Shown here: piece by piece, positions 43,666 through 52,208 of the stretch
How positions within the stretch are numbered: position 1 is the stretch's first letter
Layout of the letters: every line of letters begins with the position of its first letter
From: Roseivirga seohaensis
GTDB taxonomy: Bacteria; Bacteroidota; Bacteroidia; Cytophagales; Cyclobacteriaceae
Assembly (NCBI RefSeq): GCF_001592945.1
Contig: NZ_LRPB01000012.1
Coordinates: 62,001 to 126,000, forward strand
DNA length: 64,000 nucleotides
Direction of reading: 5' to 3'
Notes under the pieces: model-generated
The model's database searches: none
What the model was told of the DNA's origin: nothing
Seen by the model: only the letters and a program-made list of their open reading frames with translations
Program-made: the position numbers and the translations under genes

Positions 43666-45826
43666 AGTAAAGCAACATGACATTACGGACTGTGGGGCTG
43701 CATGTTTAGCTTCAATAGCGGCACACTATGACAAGGGTTTGCCAATTTCAAAGATTAGGCAAATGGCAGGTACCGATAAGAAAGGTACTAATGTGCTTGG
43801 AATGGTTGAGGCAGCTGAAAAGTTGGGATTTGAGGCAAAGGGAGTTAGAGGAGAATTTGATAGTTTGTTTAAAATTCCTTTGCCAACCATTGCTCATGTA
43901 ATAGTCAAAGAAGTATTGCATCATTTTGTGGTGATTTATAAGGTTGACAAATCTCATATTACCGTGATGGATCCAGGAACGGGGCAACTAGAGAAAAGAA
44001 CGCACGCTGAATTCAAAAAAGAATGGACAGGAGTATTGGTTCTTTTAATGCCTAATGAAGATACCTTTATAGCATCTAACGAAAAAGTCTCTGTTTATAA
44101 AAGAATGTGGTTCCTTTTAAAGCCACATAAATCAGTTCTTTTTCAAGCGTTTATAGGTGCCATAGTCTATACCTTATTGGGGTTATCTACTTCCATTTAC
44201 ATTCAAAAAATCACAGATTTTGTTTTAGTAGACGGTAATACAAACCTGCTCAATCTATTAAGCATTATTATGGTTGTGCTTCTGGTCGCTCAAGTTTTAT
44301 TGGGCGTTTATAAAGATCTTTTTCTCTTAAGAACAGGACAACAAATTGATGCTAGACTGATACTTGGTTATTATAAACACTTACTCAAGCTACCTCAACA
44401 GTTTTTTGATACCATGCGTGTTGGTGAAATAGTATCGAGAATTGGTGATGCGGTTAAAATCAGGGCTTTTATCAATGAAGTGTCTCTTTCGCTGACTGTT
44501 AATGTGCTCATTGTTATCTTCTCTTTCGGCCTCATGTTTTCCTATCACTGGAAGTTGGCCATGATTATGCTGGCAATTGTTCCTTTTTACTTGATCATCT
44601 ATTTTATCACCAATAGGCTGAATAAAAAGGTAGAACGAAAAGTGATGGAAAAAGCGGCTGATTTGGAAAGCCAATTGGTGGAAAGCCTAAATTCAGTGGG
44701 TACAATTAAGCGTTTTGGGCTTGAAGGCTTTGCGAATGTTAAAACAGAGACACGTTTTATTGATTTACTCAAAACAGGATATAAGTCTGCTTTGAATGGA
44801 ATGTTTACCGGGACAAGTACAAGCCTAATCTCCCGAACCTTCACTATAATTTTACTTTGGTCAGGCTCTTACTTTGTTATTGACAGAAGTATTACTCCAG
44901 GGGAACTTCTTTCTTTCTACGCCATTATAGGTTATTTCACTGGGCCAGTATCATCGCTAGTAGGGGCAAATAAAACAATACAAAATGCTTTAATAGCGGC
45001 AGATAGGCTTTTTGAAATTATGGACTTAGAACGAGAAGAAACGGAAAATAAAGTAAAATTGACTAGGGAGAATATTGGAGATATTAAGTTTTCCAATGTT
45101 AATTTCAGGTACGGAACTCGGGTTCAGGTGTTCGAGGATTTCAATTTGTTGTTAAGTAGAGGAGAAATTACTGCTATTGTAGGCGAAAGCGGTTCAGGAA
45201 AGTCTACGCTGGCCTCCTTGCTTCAAAACATATATCCATTGAACAGCGGTAGCGTTGTTATTGGACAGTTAAACCTGAAATATATTGACAACGCAAGCTT
45301 AAGGGCTTTGGTGGGGGTTGTGCCTCAGAAAATTGATCTGTTTGCTGGAAATGTAATTGAGAATATTGCGGTGGGTCAGTTTGAACCAGACATGGAGCGA
45401 ATACTTGAGATTTGCGAGTCCATTGGTATTCTTGAGTTTGTGGAGGCCTTGCCTAACGGCTTTCATACCTACTTAGGAGAAAATGGAGCTACTCTTTCTG
45501 GAGGGCAAAAACAGAGGATAGCCATTGCTAGGGCGCTTTATCAAAAACCTGAAATTCTTATTTTCGATGAAGCTACCTCCTCATTGGACACAGCTTCCGA
45601 AAGTTATATTCAAATGACTATTGAAAGGCTAAGAACAGAGAACAAGACAATTATAATCATTGCACACAGATTAAGTACTGTGGTAAATGCCGATAAGATA
45701 ATTGTTATGGAAAAAGGGCAGGTAATTGAAGAGGGTTCTCACTTTAAGCTCTTCGAAAAGAAAGGCAAGTATTATGATTTGTGGAGGCAGCAAATGCCAG
45801 AAGCTTTTAATAAAATAAGTGCATAA
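43652..45826 (+). CDS. C39-peptidase ABC exporter (PCAT) for double-glycine peptides
   Basis: 724 residues. N-terminal C39 peptidase: KQHDITDCGAACLASIAAHY with catalytic Cys14, His91 in HHFVVIYKV and Asp107 in MDPGTG. Then six membrane helices (about 160-440) and an ABC domain with Walker A GESGSGKST, LSGGQKQRIAIARAL and ILIFDEATSSLD. It cleaves after GG in leader peptides and exports the mature peptide. The substrates are very likely the two small genes downstream. Confidence 0.95.
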   Translation: MASIKVKQHDITDCGAACLASIAAHYDKGLPISKIRQMAGTDKKGTNVLGMVEAAEKLGFEAKGVRGEFDSLFKIPLPTIAHVIVKEVLHHFVVIYKVDKSHITVMDPGTGQLEKRTHAEFKKEWTGVLVLLMPNEDTFIASNEKVSVYKRMWFLLKPHKSVLFQAFIGAIVYTLLGLSTSIYIQKITDFVLVDGNTNLLNLLSIIMVVLLVAQVLLGVYKDLFLLRTGQQIDARLILGYYKHLLKLPQQFFDTMRVGEIVSRIGDAVKIRAFINEVSLSLTVNVLIVIFSFGLMFSYHWKLAMIMLAIVPFYLIIYFITNRLNKKVERKVMEKAADLESQLVESLNSVGTIKRFGLEGFANVKTETRFIDLLKTGYKSALNGMFTGTSTSLISRTFTIILLWSGSYFVIDRSITPGELLSFYAIIGYFTGPVSSLVGANKTIQNALIAADRLFEIMDLEREETENKVKLTRENIGDIKFSNVNFRYGTRVQVFEDFNLLLSRGEITAIVGESGSGKSTLASLLQNIYPLNSGSVVIGQLNLKYIDNASLRALVGVVPQKIDLFAGNVIENIAVGQFEPDMERILEICESIGILEFVEALPNGFHTYLGENGATLSGGQKQRIAIARALYQKPEILIFDEATSSLDTASESYIQMTIERLRTENKTIIIIAHRLSTVVNADKIIVMEKGQVIEEGSHFKLFEKKGKYYDLWRQQMPEAFNKISA

Positions 45827-45839
45827 AAATTAGAGTGTT

Positions 45840-46169
45840 ATGACAGGTCTGATTAAAAAATTCGAAATGGTTGAAAGGGTACATCACTTAATTAGAAAGA
45901 GGGCCACAGGTACACCGGAGGAACTTGCAGAAAAATTGGGGGTTTCTCAGGCCACCGTTTTTAGAATTATTGAAGGAATGAAATCATTAGATGCTCCAGT
46001 GGTTTACGATTTTTCTATACGAAGCTATTATTACGAATATCCAGTTGAATTCAATTATGGTTTTAAATCAGACAAGGATTGGGGTGAAATCAATGGAGGT
46101 TTAGTTGTCAGTTCAAATTTTTTTAAAAATAATTTCCGACTCTCATTTTTTGAGAGTGCTATGTTTTAA
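45840..46169 (+). CDS. HTH protein with internal double-glycine motif
   Basis: 109 residues, 13 bases after the exporter. Residues 10-45 form an HTH of DeoR/MarR-like type (GTPEELAEKLGVSQATVFRI). The next part is YYYEYPVEFNYGFKSD, followed by WGEINGGLVVSSNFF at 81-95, which looks like a double-glycine processing site, and a hydrophobic tail. Similar small HTH proteins with a C-terminal GG stretch occur by bacteriocin genes in Bacteroidota (from memory). It could be a regulator that is also cleaved or exported. A hairpin (46139-46157) lies in the end of the ORF. Confidence 0.8.
   Translation: MTGLIKKFEMVERVHHLIRKRATGTPEELAEKLGVSQATVFRIIEGMKSLDAPVVYDFSIRSYYYEYPVEFNYGFKSDKDWGEINGGLVVSSNFFKNNFRLSFFESAMF
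46139..46157 (+). terminator. hairpin at the end of the HTH gene
   Basis: ACTCTCA, loop TTTTT, TGAGAGT. A perfect 7-bp stem but no good T-run follows, so it may attenuate or process the RNA rather than end it. Confidence 0.35.
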
Positions 46170-46242
46170 TCTTATAACGGTAATGAAAACGTGCACTAAT
46201 TAGTTACTGGTAAATAAGTGTTTAACAATTAAATTTTTGAAA

Positions 46243-46455
46243 ATGAAAAATTTAGAAAGATTTGAACCTATGGAACTAGGAGTTCAAGAGATGAGCCAAA
46301 TTAATGGAGGAGGTTGGGGGTCAGTGTGGAAGGCAGTTAAGTGGTTTGCTGAAGTGTCGGGTCTGGCAGACATGGCTAATGACTTTGTTGATGGCTTGAA
46401 GGAAGGGCTGAAAGAATCAGCAGAGGATGATATACGTCCTCTAGGTAATAACTAA
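46243..46455 (+). CDS. double-glycine precursor peptide 1
   Basis: 70 residues from the ATG at 46243 (a TTG two codons upstream is unlikely). Leader of 23 residues ending MSQINGG, with the typical L/M pattern (FEPMELGVQEMSQINGG). The mature part of 47 residues begins GWGSVWKAVKWFAEVSGLAD, is amphipathic, lacks Cys, and has a more acidic end. This is a class-II bacteriocin-like or signal peptide. The dedicated exporter lies 400 bases upstream. No similar named bacteriocin recognised. Confidence 0.87.
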   Translation: MKNLERFEPMELGVQEMSQINGGGWGSVWKAVKWFAEVSGLADMANDFVDGLKEGLKESAEDDIRPLGNN

Positions 46456-46493
46456 TATTTATTTTAGTTGAAATTTTTAAAAAAAACAAAACG

Positions 46494-46661
46494 ATGAGAG
46501 ATTTAAATAAATCGGAGATGAAGTCAATAAATGGCGGGGGCATCCTCAGTTCATTTGGGAAGTTTGTAGGTAAAGTATTGGGCAATATGATGGAAGCCTA
46601 TGGAGATGCTTATAATAGACACATTGAATATGGAGGATCACATGGCTCAATGAGGGGTTAA
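46494..46661 (+). CDS. double-glycine precursor peptide 2
   Basis: 55 residues, too short for common ORF cut-offs. Leader of 15 residues MRDLNKSEMKSINGG, then a 40-residue mature peptide starting GILSSFGKFVGKVLGNMMEA, ending Gly/His-rich (EYGGSHGSMRG). No Cys. The GxxxG pattern in the helix (GKFVGKVLG) is common in two-peptide bacteriocins. It lies 38 bases after peptide 1 and before a strong terminator; the pair may be a two-component bacteriocin. Confidence 0.85.
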   Translation: MRDLNKSEMKSINGGGILSSFGKFVGKVLGNMMEAYGDAYNRHIEYGGSHGSMRG

Positions 46662-46663
46662 TA

Positions 46664-46705
46664 TTTAGGCAAGAGTTTTTTAGCTCTTGCCTAAACTGTT
46701 TTTTA
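46664..46705 (+). terminator. terminator after the precursor peptides
   Basis: TTTAGGCAAGAG and CTCTTGCCTAAA form a perfect 12-bp stem with an 8-base loop, then CTGTTTTTT. It lies 2 bases after the peptide 2 stop. Confidence 0.92.
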
Positions 46706-46882
46706 GGGTTACTTATTTAGAGGGCAAGATGCTGTAAATCAATTATTTATATTTTAATCAAATTTAGAGTTAGAGCCCATAAAAATAAGTGCAGGCTGCT
46801 TTAAAAGGGGTTCAGCTTTTTGTTCTGCGATTTAAGTAAGTAATCCTACTGTTTTTTTAAACTAGGTAATAGCATAAACAAA

Positions 46883-47380
46883 ATGATATATAAACTTCAG
46901 AAAAATTTAGAAAATAAAAGCTTGGCAAACGTAGTTTTTATCTTTTGTGCTATTCAATTAGTAGTAATTATTTTTCTTTCTGTTGTTGTTTCGAATGTTG
47001 ATCCTAGCTTAACGGAAATAGATTGGTTAAATGATCTAAGTTTGTTTGATATATTTTTGCTTAGTGTTATAGTAGTTCCGTTAGTTGAGACTTGTATTTT
47101 TCAATTCTTCATTATTGAAAGTACTTTTCTTTTTATAGAAAATAGCTCATGGGCTGAGAAAATTGCTTTGATTTTGTCATCCATATTATTTGGTCTTTCT
47201 CATTATTACAATATCTACTACATTGTAATAATGATATTCATCGGACTATTCTATTGTTGGATCTACATCTTTATTAGAAATTGGAAGTCAAGAAAAAGCG
47301 CTTTTTGGTCATTGACTCTTATCCATGCTACCAATAATCTATTCGCTTTTATTGTAGATGATGTCCTAAAACTTTCTTGA
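46883..47380 (+). CDS. degenerate CPBP-type membrane protein (immunity candidate)
   Basis: 165 residues with about five membrane helices. CPBP (CaaX/bacteriocin-processing) motifs are recognisable but worn: VETCIFQF where the family has EExxxR, FGLSHYYN for the second, and HATNNL for the third. Loss of the second Glu and the Arg argues against proteolysis. Abi/CPBP proteins are often encoded beside bacteriocins for self-protection. It is beyond the terminator, so it may have its own promoter. Confidence 0.65.
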   Translation: MIYKLQKNLENKSLANVVFIFCAIQLVVIIFLSVVVSNVDPSLTEIDWLNDLSLFDIFLLSVIVVPLVETCIFQFFIIESTFLFIENSSWAEKIALILSSILFGLSHYYNIYYIVIMIFIGLFYCWIYIFIRNWKSRKSAFWSLTLIHATNNLFAFIVDDVLKLS

Positions 47381-47436
47381 TTTTGTAGAATTTAATTTTA
47401 AAAATAGTAAAAAAATCAATTCTAAATTATATTTTA

Positions 47437-47913
47437 ATGATTATTTACAGCATAAAAAAATTAGAAAATGACCTTCAGGCTAGAACTTTATCGCAAAAAC
47501 ATGTTTTTATTTACTTTATTGTTCGAGTAGTTTTGATTGGGCTTGGGTCCTTAAATTTTTCTGGAGATGAATTGATAGACCCATGGATGACAAACTTGGC
47601 TGTTTTACTTGAGTTAATGATTACAGTTGGTTTTACTTTGCATTTGTTTAATCTCTGTAAGGAGGCCAATCAAGCAGAGAGGTTTTGGGAATATTATTTT
47701 AGCATAGGATTTGTTATTGGCGTTAGGCTGTTGGTAATTGGATTAATCTTAATAATACCAGTTTCAGTCTTTATACTGCTTTTAATTCCAGATTTTATGA
47801 ATGATTTTGGTTATATATTCGAGTTAGGTTTTACGGCAATAGTTCTTTTTGTTTATTATCTCATGTTTATTAATTCTCTTAACCGTGTTTTAGAAGATAC
47901 TCCCGTTGACTAA
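47437..47913 (+). CDS. four-helix membrane protein of the peptide locus
   Basis: 158 residues with about four membrane helices. No family recognised. Its first residues (MIIYSIKKLENDLQARTLSQ) resemble those of the CPBP-like neighbour (MIYKLQKNLENKSLANVV). No catalytic residues seen. Possibly another immunity or accessory protein. The gap to the previous gene is 56 bases. Confidence 0.6.
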   Translation: MIIYSIKKLENDLQARTLSQKHVFIYFIVRVVLIGLGSLNFSGDELIDPWMTNLAVLLELMITVGFTLHLFNLCKEANQAERFWEYYFSIGFVIGVRLLVIGLILIIPVSVFILLLIPDFMNDFGYIFELGFTAIVLFVYYLMFINSLNRVLEDTPVD

Positions 47914-47917
47914 TGAT

Positions 47918-48010
47918 ATGAAAAATAAATTAGTAGCAGAATCTGAGATTCAGTTTTTACTAGGAATGTTAATGGTTCTCGGTGCCGTTATTTTATTTAC
48001 TGGAGGTTAG
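47918..48010 (+). CDS. 30-residue transmembrane micro-peptide
   Basis: ATG at 47918, 4 bases after the previous stop: MKNKLVAESEIQFLLGMLMV then LGAVILFTGG. It has a polar N-terminus and one hydrophobic helix. Too small for ordinary annotation; the tight spacing and clean helix suggest a real gene. Its function is unknown. Confidence 0.5.
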   Translation: MKNKLVAESEIQFLLGMLMVLGAVILFTGG

Positions 48011-48210
48011 AAATTGGGTGTATTATTTATTCAAAGCCTTGGTTAGTTGGCCATGCATGCCGAATAGTCTTTTCTGTTTGGTTTGCTGGTTCAATATCAA
48101 TATCATATAGCCTTTGAGGGATTTTCATGGGTTTTATTTGACAATGGTTGTTGACTTTGGTGAGAGAACTTGTGAAGTTAGAAAACAGCAGATTAAACTA
48201 AACTCGACAT

Positions 48211-48615
48211 ATGAAGAAGAAATACTTAATGAAAGTGTTAATCCTTGTTTTGATAACACCAATAGTTTTATTAGGTCGATATTTAAACGAAGTATATCTT
48301 CCTAATTATACCGATGAATGGTTAAGTCCGTTGATGGCTGAAGCGACTTCTGAATTTATTAAAGTGATTGCCGTTATTCTGTTGATTCAGTTATTCAGAA
48401 AAAGACCAACGGTCAAATCACTCAAATTAGATATTCTTCTAGTTGGGATTTTTTATGGTATTCTTGAGCTGATAAGCTTGTTTTCTACTAGGTGGTTTGG
48501 CACGTTCGATATTATGGATATTGTAGCTTATTCACTGGCGACAGGTTTCATGTATTTGGTGGTAAGCATATTCTTTAGGAAAACGAGTAGCTCTAGCGAG
48601 GCAGTATTCCCTTAA
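48211..48615 (+). CDS. four-helix membrane protein
   Basis: 134 residues with about four membrane helices (8-24, 42-62, 75-92, 105-125) and a Lys-rich start. No family recognised. Preceded by 200 bases without clear features. It may belong to the peptide locus upstream or be independent. Confidence 0.6.
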   Translation: MKKKYLMKVLILVLITPIVLLGRYLNEVYLPNYTDEWLSPLMAEATSEFIKVIAVILLIQLFRKRPTVKSLKLDILLVGIFYGILELISLFSTRWFGTFDIMDIVAYSLATGFMYLVVSIFFRKTSSSSEAVFP

Positions 48616-48780
48616 TCCAGTGCTAGTAGTTAGGAGAATAAAGGTTGTGGTTTTGTAATTGAGGTGAAAAGAGGCAAGGTGGTTCTAACGCTTAGTGTTC
48701 TGACCGACTTGTCTCTAGGTTATTAATAAGTTTCTGTGATTCGAAGTATTGGTGCTTTGGAGTCTCTTTAAAAAATCAGT

Positions 48781-49524
48781 ATGTCATTTCTGCTAATTCT
48801 TTTATTTTTCAGTAGTGCTTTATCGGGCATTTCACCTGTTGTATTTTCTCAAAACTTTGATGACAAGATGGTTTTTGTTGAGGGCAATGATTCCATCAAC
48901 TCCTTCTACATGGACAAGTATGAGACTACCATGGCTGAATTTCAGCAATTTGTTGAAAGGACAGGGTATAAAACAGTGAGCGAAGTCTTAGACTCAGGTA
49001 AAGTTTATAACCCCTATGCTAAAATGGTACAAGGGGTTAACTGGCGTCATGATATTTATGGTAGAAGGATTCCACTAGAAAGGTATGGAGAATTACCTGT
49101 AACCAGATTGTCTTTAAAAGATGCTAAAGCCTATGCAGAATGGGCGGGGAAACGAATACCCACTAAAGAAGAATGGCTGTATGCAGCGAAAGGTGGTTCA
49201 AAAAGTGAATCATTCAAGTATCCCGGTGGTAATAACGCTCGTCAAGTAGGCTGGTTTGATGGAAATTCTCGTGAGACACTGATGCCGATAGGTCAGAAGA
49301 TACCGAATGAATTAGGGTTATATGATATGGGCGGAAATGTAACGGAAATGGCGCTCGAACCTGACGGAAGCGGGGTGAATGGACTAGGTGGGGCTTTCTT
49401 TTTAGACAAAGATTACTTTGAAATGGAGTTTATTCATAATGGATTTTATACGTCTAAAAAGTTTTTCGACAAATCGGCCTTACCTTTTGCAGGTATTCGT
49501 TTGGTTTCAAAGGAGCAGAAATGA
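48781..49524 (+). CDS. SUMF1/formylglycine-generating-enzyme-like exported protein
   Basis: 247 residues, signal peptide (ends VVFSQ). SUMF1 features: FYMDKYETTMAEFQQFVE, LPVTRLSLKDAKAYAEWAGK, RIPTKEEWLYAAKGG and NELGLYDMGGNVTEMAL. The Cys residues of the formylglycine-generating site are absent, as in most Bacteroidota relatives, so it is a structural or binding homologue (GldK/J-like fold). Overlaps the next gene by 4 bases (ATGA). Confidence 0.88.
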   Translation: MSFLLILLFFSSALSGISPVVFSQNFDDKMVFVEGNDSINSFYMDKYETTMAEFQQFVERTGYKTVSEVLDSGKVYNPYAKMVQGVNWRHDIYGRRIPLERYGELPVTRLSLKDAKAYAEWAGKRIPTKEEWLYAAKGGSKSESFKYPGGNNARQVGWFDGNSRETLMPIGQKIPNELGLYDMGGNVTEMALEPDGSGVNGLGGAFFLDKDYFEMEFIHNGFYTSKKFFDKSALPFAGIRLVSKEQK

Positions 49525-50735
49525 TTAGATTGAGGTTTGATAAAAATAATACCCTACTTGCCTTAACTACATTGTTGGCTATCATTGGGTGTTCTCCGGA
49601 AAAGAATACAGATTATTCTAACAATGCCACATTGATAGCTGTAAATAAAACTCAGTCAGAGCAAATGAGCTTGAGTACTTTGAGTGATTCAATTAGTTAC
49701 GTGCTGTTGGATACTCCTCAGGAGTTAGCCATTGGGCAGATTGATAGAGTCTTATTAACTCAAAAACGGTTTTTCGTATTAGACCGTGAGATTGCGTCTG
49801 CGTTGTTTGTGTTTGATCTGAATGGTAAGCTTATTTTTGATATTCAAGAAGGGATAGGAGGGCCAGGTGAAGTGCTGGAGTTTTCGGATTTTGATGTAAG
49901 TGCTCAAGCTCAAGAGTTATATATTTTGGATAATAATAGTAAGGATATCAAAGTGTTTGATTTTGCAGGTGAGCTAATTAACAGAATCAGATTGCCTTTT
50001 TTTGCAGCTTCTATTAACGTGCTTGGAAATGATATAGCCGTATTTCGAAACAATCAATACGTTAAAGGAGGTGATGCGAATAATAATCAAGTTGTAGTTT
50101 TCTCTAAAGAGGGAGAGATGCTGAGGGCCTTCTTGCCATTGAGCGCAGAAAATGACTACTTATCATTTCACGGTTCATTCCGACCTTTTCAATCCACAGG
50201 CAGCAGTTGGATTTTTAGCCAAGCCTTAAACGATACAATCTATGAAATTTCTGGTTCTACCGTTACCTCAAAATATGTAATGGACTTTGGTGATAAGTCC
50301 TTGGGTAACATTGAAGGCGGCTTCTTTGGTGTTAATGATTTTCTAAGGTCTGAGCAGAGAATGGAAAGCCAGTATTTGATGGGGGATACCTTCGAGAATG
50401 ACGATTATCTCATGTCGTTATTTTATGCCGGAAAGACATACAAATATGTTTTTTACGATAAGCTTACACAGAAAACTAGTGTAGTTACTAAAATTGACAA
50501 TGACTTAGATTATGTGCCTTATTTGCATACTAAGTTTGCCAATAATAGTTTGATGATTGCTGATCTTCCAGCAGAGTTATTATTGTCTCTGAATGAACAA
50601 ATAGAAGAGCTTACGAAAAAAACTAAAAAGATAAAGGAGCTAATAAGCAATCCTGTTTTTGAAAAGGAAAACCCAATACTCATGTTAGTACATCTTAAAA
50701 AATGGGGAAATACTAACGAAGCTGTCTTTAAATAA
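49521..50735 (+). CDS. six-bladed beta-propeller lipoprotein
   Basis: 404 residues. Lipoprotein signal with lipobox AIIGC, then a propeller (FVLDREIASALFVFDLNGKL, LYILDNNSKDIKVFDFAGEL) of the DUF4934-like type, then a Lys/Glu helix near the end. Translationally coupled to the SUMF1 gene by ATGA overlap, so the two proteins may form a complex at the membrane. Confidence 0.85.
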   Translation: MIRLRFDKNNTLLALTTLLAIIGCSPEKNTDYSNNATLIAVNKTQSEQMSLSTLSDSISYVLLDTPQELAIGQIDRVLLTQKRFFVLDREIASALFVFDLNGKLIFDIQEGIGGPGEVLEFSDFDVSAQAQELYILDNNSKDIKVFDFAGELINRIRLPFFAASINVLGNDIAVFRNNQYVKGGDANNNQVVVFSKEGEMLRAFLPLSAENDYLSFHGSFRPFQSTGSSWIFSQALNDTIYEISGSTVTSKYVMDFGDKSLGNIEGGFFGVNDFLRSEQRMESQYLMGDTFENDDYLMSLFYAGKTYKYVFYDKLTQKTSVVTKIDNDLDYVPYLHTKFANNSLMIADLPAELLLSLNEQIEELTKKTKKIKELISNPVFEKENPILMLVHLKKWGNTNEAVFK

Positions 50736-50744
50736 ACTTGCATT

Positions 50745-51053
50745 ATGATCTCAGATAAAAAACTTCGCCAGTTACTTTTAGAGAAAAGGCAGAAGGGCAA
50801 ATGGCCTTTGCAATTGGTAGTATTTACTCTTGTTTTTGCTTTGGTGTTTGGTGTCGTAGAATATGCTTTCTACGGTTTTACTATGGAAGGTCACACCATT
50901 GATGAGTTACTGACAACCATGGGTAAGGGAGCAGTAGTGGCTTTTCTAATGACAATTATTCGCTTTGGCAGAACCAACTACCAGCTTAATAAATATAAAG
51001 TTGAGTTGGACGCCTTTGAAAAACAGCAATCAGAAATTGATAAGCTCTTCTAA
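50745..51053 (+). CDS. small two-helix membrane protein
   Basis: 102 residues with two membrane helices (about 21-43 and 60-78), a basic N-terminus and a C-terminal helical region. Starts 9 bases after the propeller gene, so probably same operon. No family recognised. Confidence 0.65.
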   Translation: MISDKKLRQLLLEKRQKGKWPLQLVVFTLVFALVFGVVEYAFYGFTMEGHTIDELLTTMGKGAVVAFLMTIIRFGRTNYQLNKYKVELDAFEKQQSEIDKLF

Positions 51054-51057
51054 AACC

Positions 51058-51096
51058 AAAAAGCCTTCCCTAGTATAATACCAGAGAAGGCTTTTG
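51058..51096. terminator. bidirectional terminator between the SUMF1 operon and queA
   Basis: AAAAGCCTTC (51059-51068) pairs with GAAGGCTTTT (51086-51095). Inside the loop GTAT and ATAC can pair as well, giving a long hairpin. Confidence 0.88.
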
Positions 51097-51119
51097 TCTA
51101 AAACCTAAAGTCTACAAAA

Positions 51120-52166
51120 TCAGATAATCAACATGGCATCGCCATAGCTGAAGAATCTATACCCTTCTTTTTGAGCTACTTTGTAGGCGTTCATTGTTTT
51201 TTCATACCCTCCAAAAGCGGCTGCCTGCATTAGCAAAGTAGATTCTGGTAAATGGAAGTTTGTAATCAAAGCGTTACAGATTTTAAATTCATATTCAGGA
51301 AAAATGAATTTGTCTGTCCAAGCTTCGTTGGCTTTCAATCGGCCACCAGCAGAAACAGACGATTCTAAAGCACGCATAGATGTTGTTCCTACAGAACATA
51401 CCCTTTTCTTATTGTCTAAAGCCTTGTTTACCGCATCGGCTGTAGATTGAAGGATAGTATAGTTTTCAGAATCCATTTTGTGTTTGGTAAGGTCTTCAAC
51501 ATCAACCTGACGGAAAGTGCCTAAACCAATATGGAGTGTTATTGAAGCAATGTCAACACCTTTAATTTCTAAGCGCTTCATTACTTGTTTTGTAAAGTGC
51601 AAGCCTGCTACTGGAGCCGCTACCGCACCTATATTCTTAGCATATATTGTCTGAAAACGCTCTCTGTCTTCAGGTTCTGTTTCTCTCGGAATAGTTCTAG
51701 GAAGCGGTGTTTCGCCTAAAGTGTCGATGGTTTTGTAAAACTCTTCATCTGTTCCATCAAAAAGGAAACGAATTGTTCTACCTCTCGAAGTGGTGTTGTC
51801 GATTACTTCGGCCACTAATTCGCCCTCGCCAAAATAGAGTTTATTACCTACTCGTATTTTTCTAGCAGGATCTACAAGAACATCCCATAGGTGCATTTCT
51901 TGATTAAGCTCTCTAAGCAAGAAAACCTCAATTTTAGCCCCTGTTTTTTCTTTTTGGCCATAAAGACGAGCAGGAAAAACTTTGGTGTCGTTGTTCACCA
52001 GCACATCACCTTCGTCAAAATAGTCCACAATATCCTTGAACATCTTGTGCTCAATCTCTCCCGTATCGCGGTGCAAAACCATTAATTTTGATTCGTCTCT
52101 GTTTTCGGTAGGATACTTTGCAATCTTATCTTCAGAAAGATCGAATTTAAATGCTGATAACTTCAT
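51120..52166 (-). CDS. queA: S-adenosylmethionine:tRNA ribosyltransferase-isomerase
   Basis: 348 residues. [32 protein letters not shown] and [18 protein letters not shown] are hallmarks of QueA, which makes epoxyqueuosine in tRNA wobble position 34. Monocistronic. Its promoter is likely the TATCTTTG at 52209-52216. Confidence 0.96.
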   Translation of the reverse strand: MKLSAFKFDLSEDKIAKYPTENRDESKLMVLHRDTGEIEHKMFKDIVDYFDEGDVLVNNDTKVFPARLYGQKEKTGAKIEVFLLRELNQEMHLWDVLVDPARKIRVGNKLYFGEGELVAEVIDNTTSRGRTIRFLFDGTDEEFYKTIDTLGETPLPRTIPRETEPEDRERFQTIYAKNIGAVAAPVAGLHFTKQVMKRLEIKGVDIASITLHIGLGTFRQVDVEDLTKHKMDSENYTILQSTADAVNKALDNKKRVCSVGTTSMRALESSVSAGGRLKANEAWTDKFIFPEYEFKICNALITNFHLPESTLLMQAAAFGGYEKTMNAYKVAQKEGYRFFSYGDAMLII

Positions 52167-52208
52167 TCTTTATATACTAGCGTTAATTGCGTTTTTTCAA
52201 ATAGCTGG

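Noticed and set aside
46237-46242. TTG start for precursor peptide 1
   Set aside because: ATG at 46243 gives a standard double-glycine leader.
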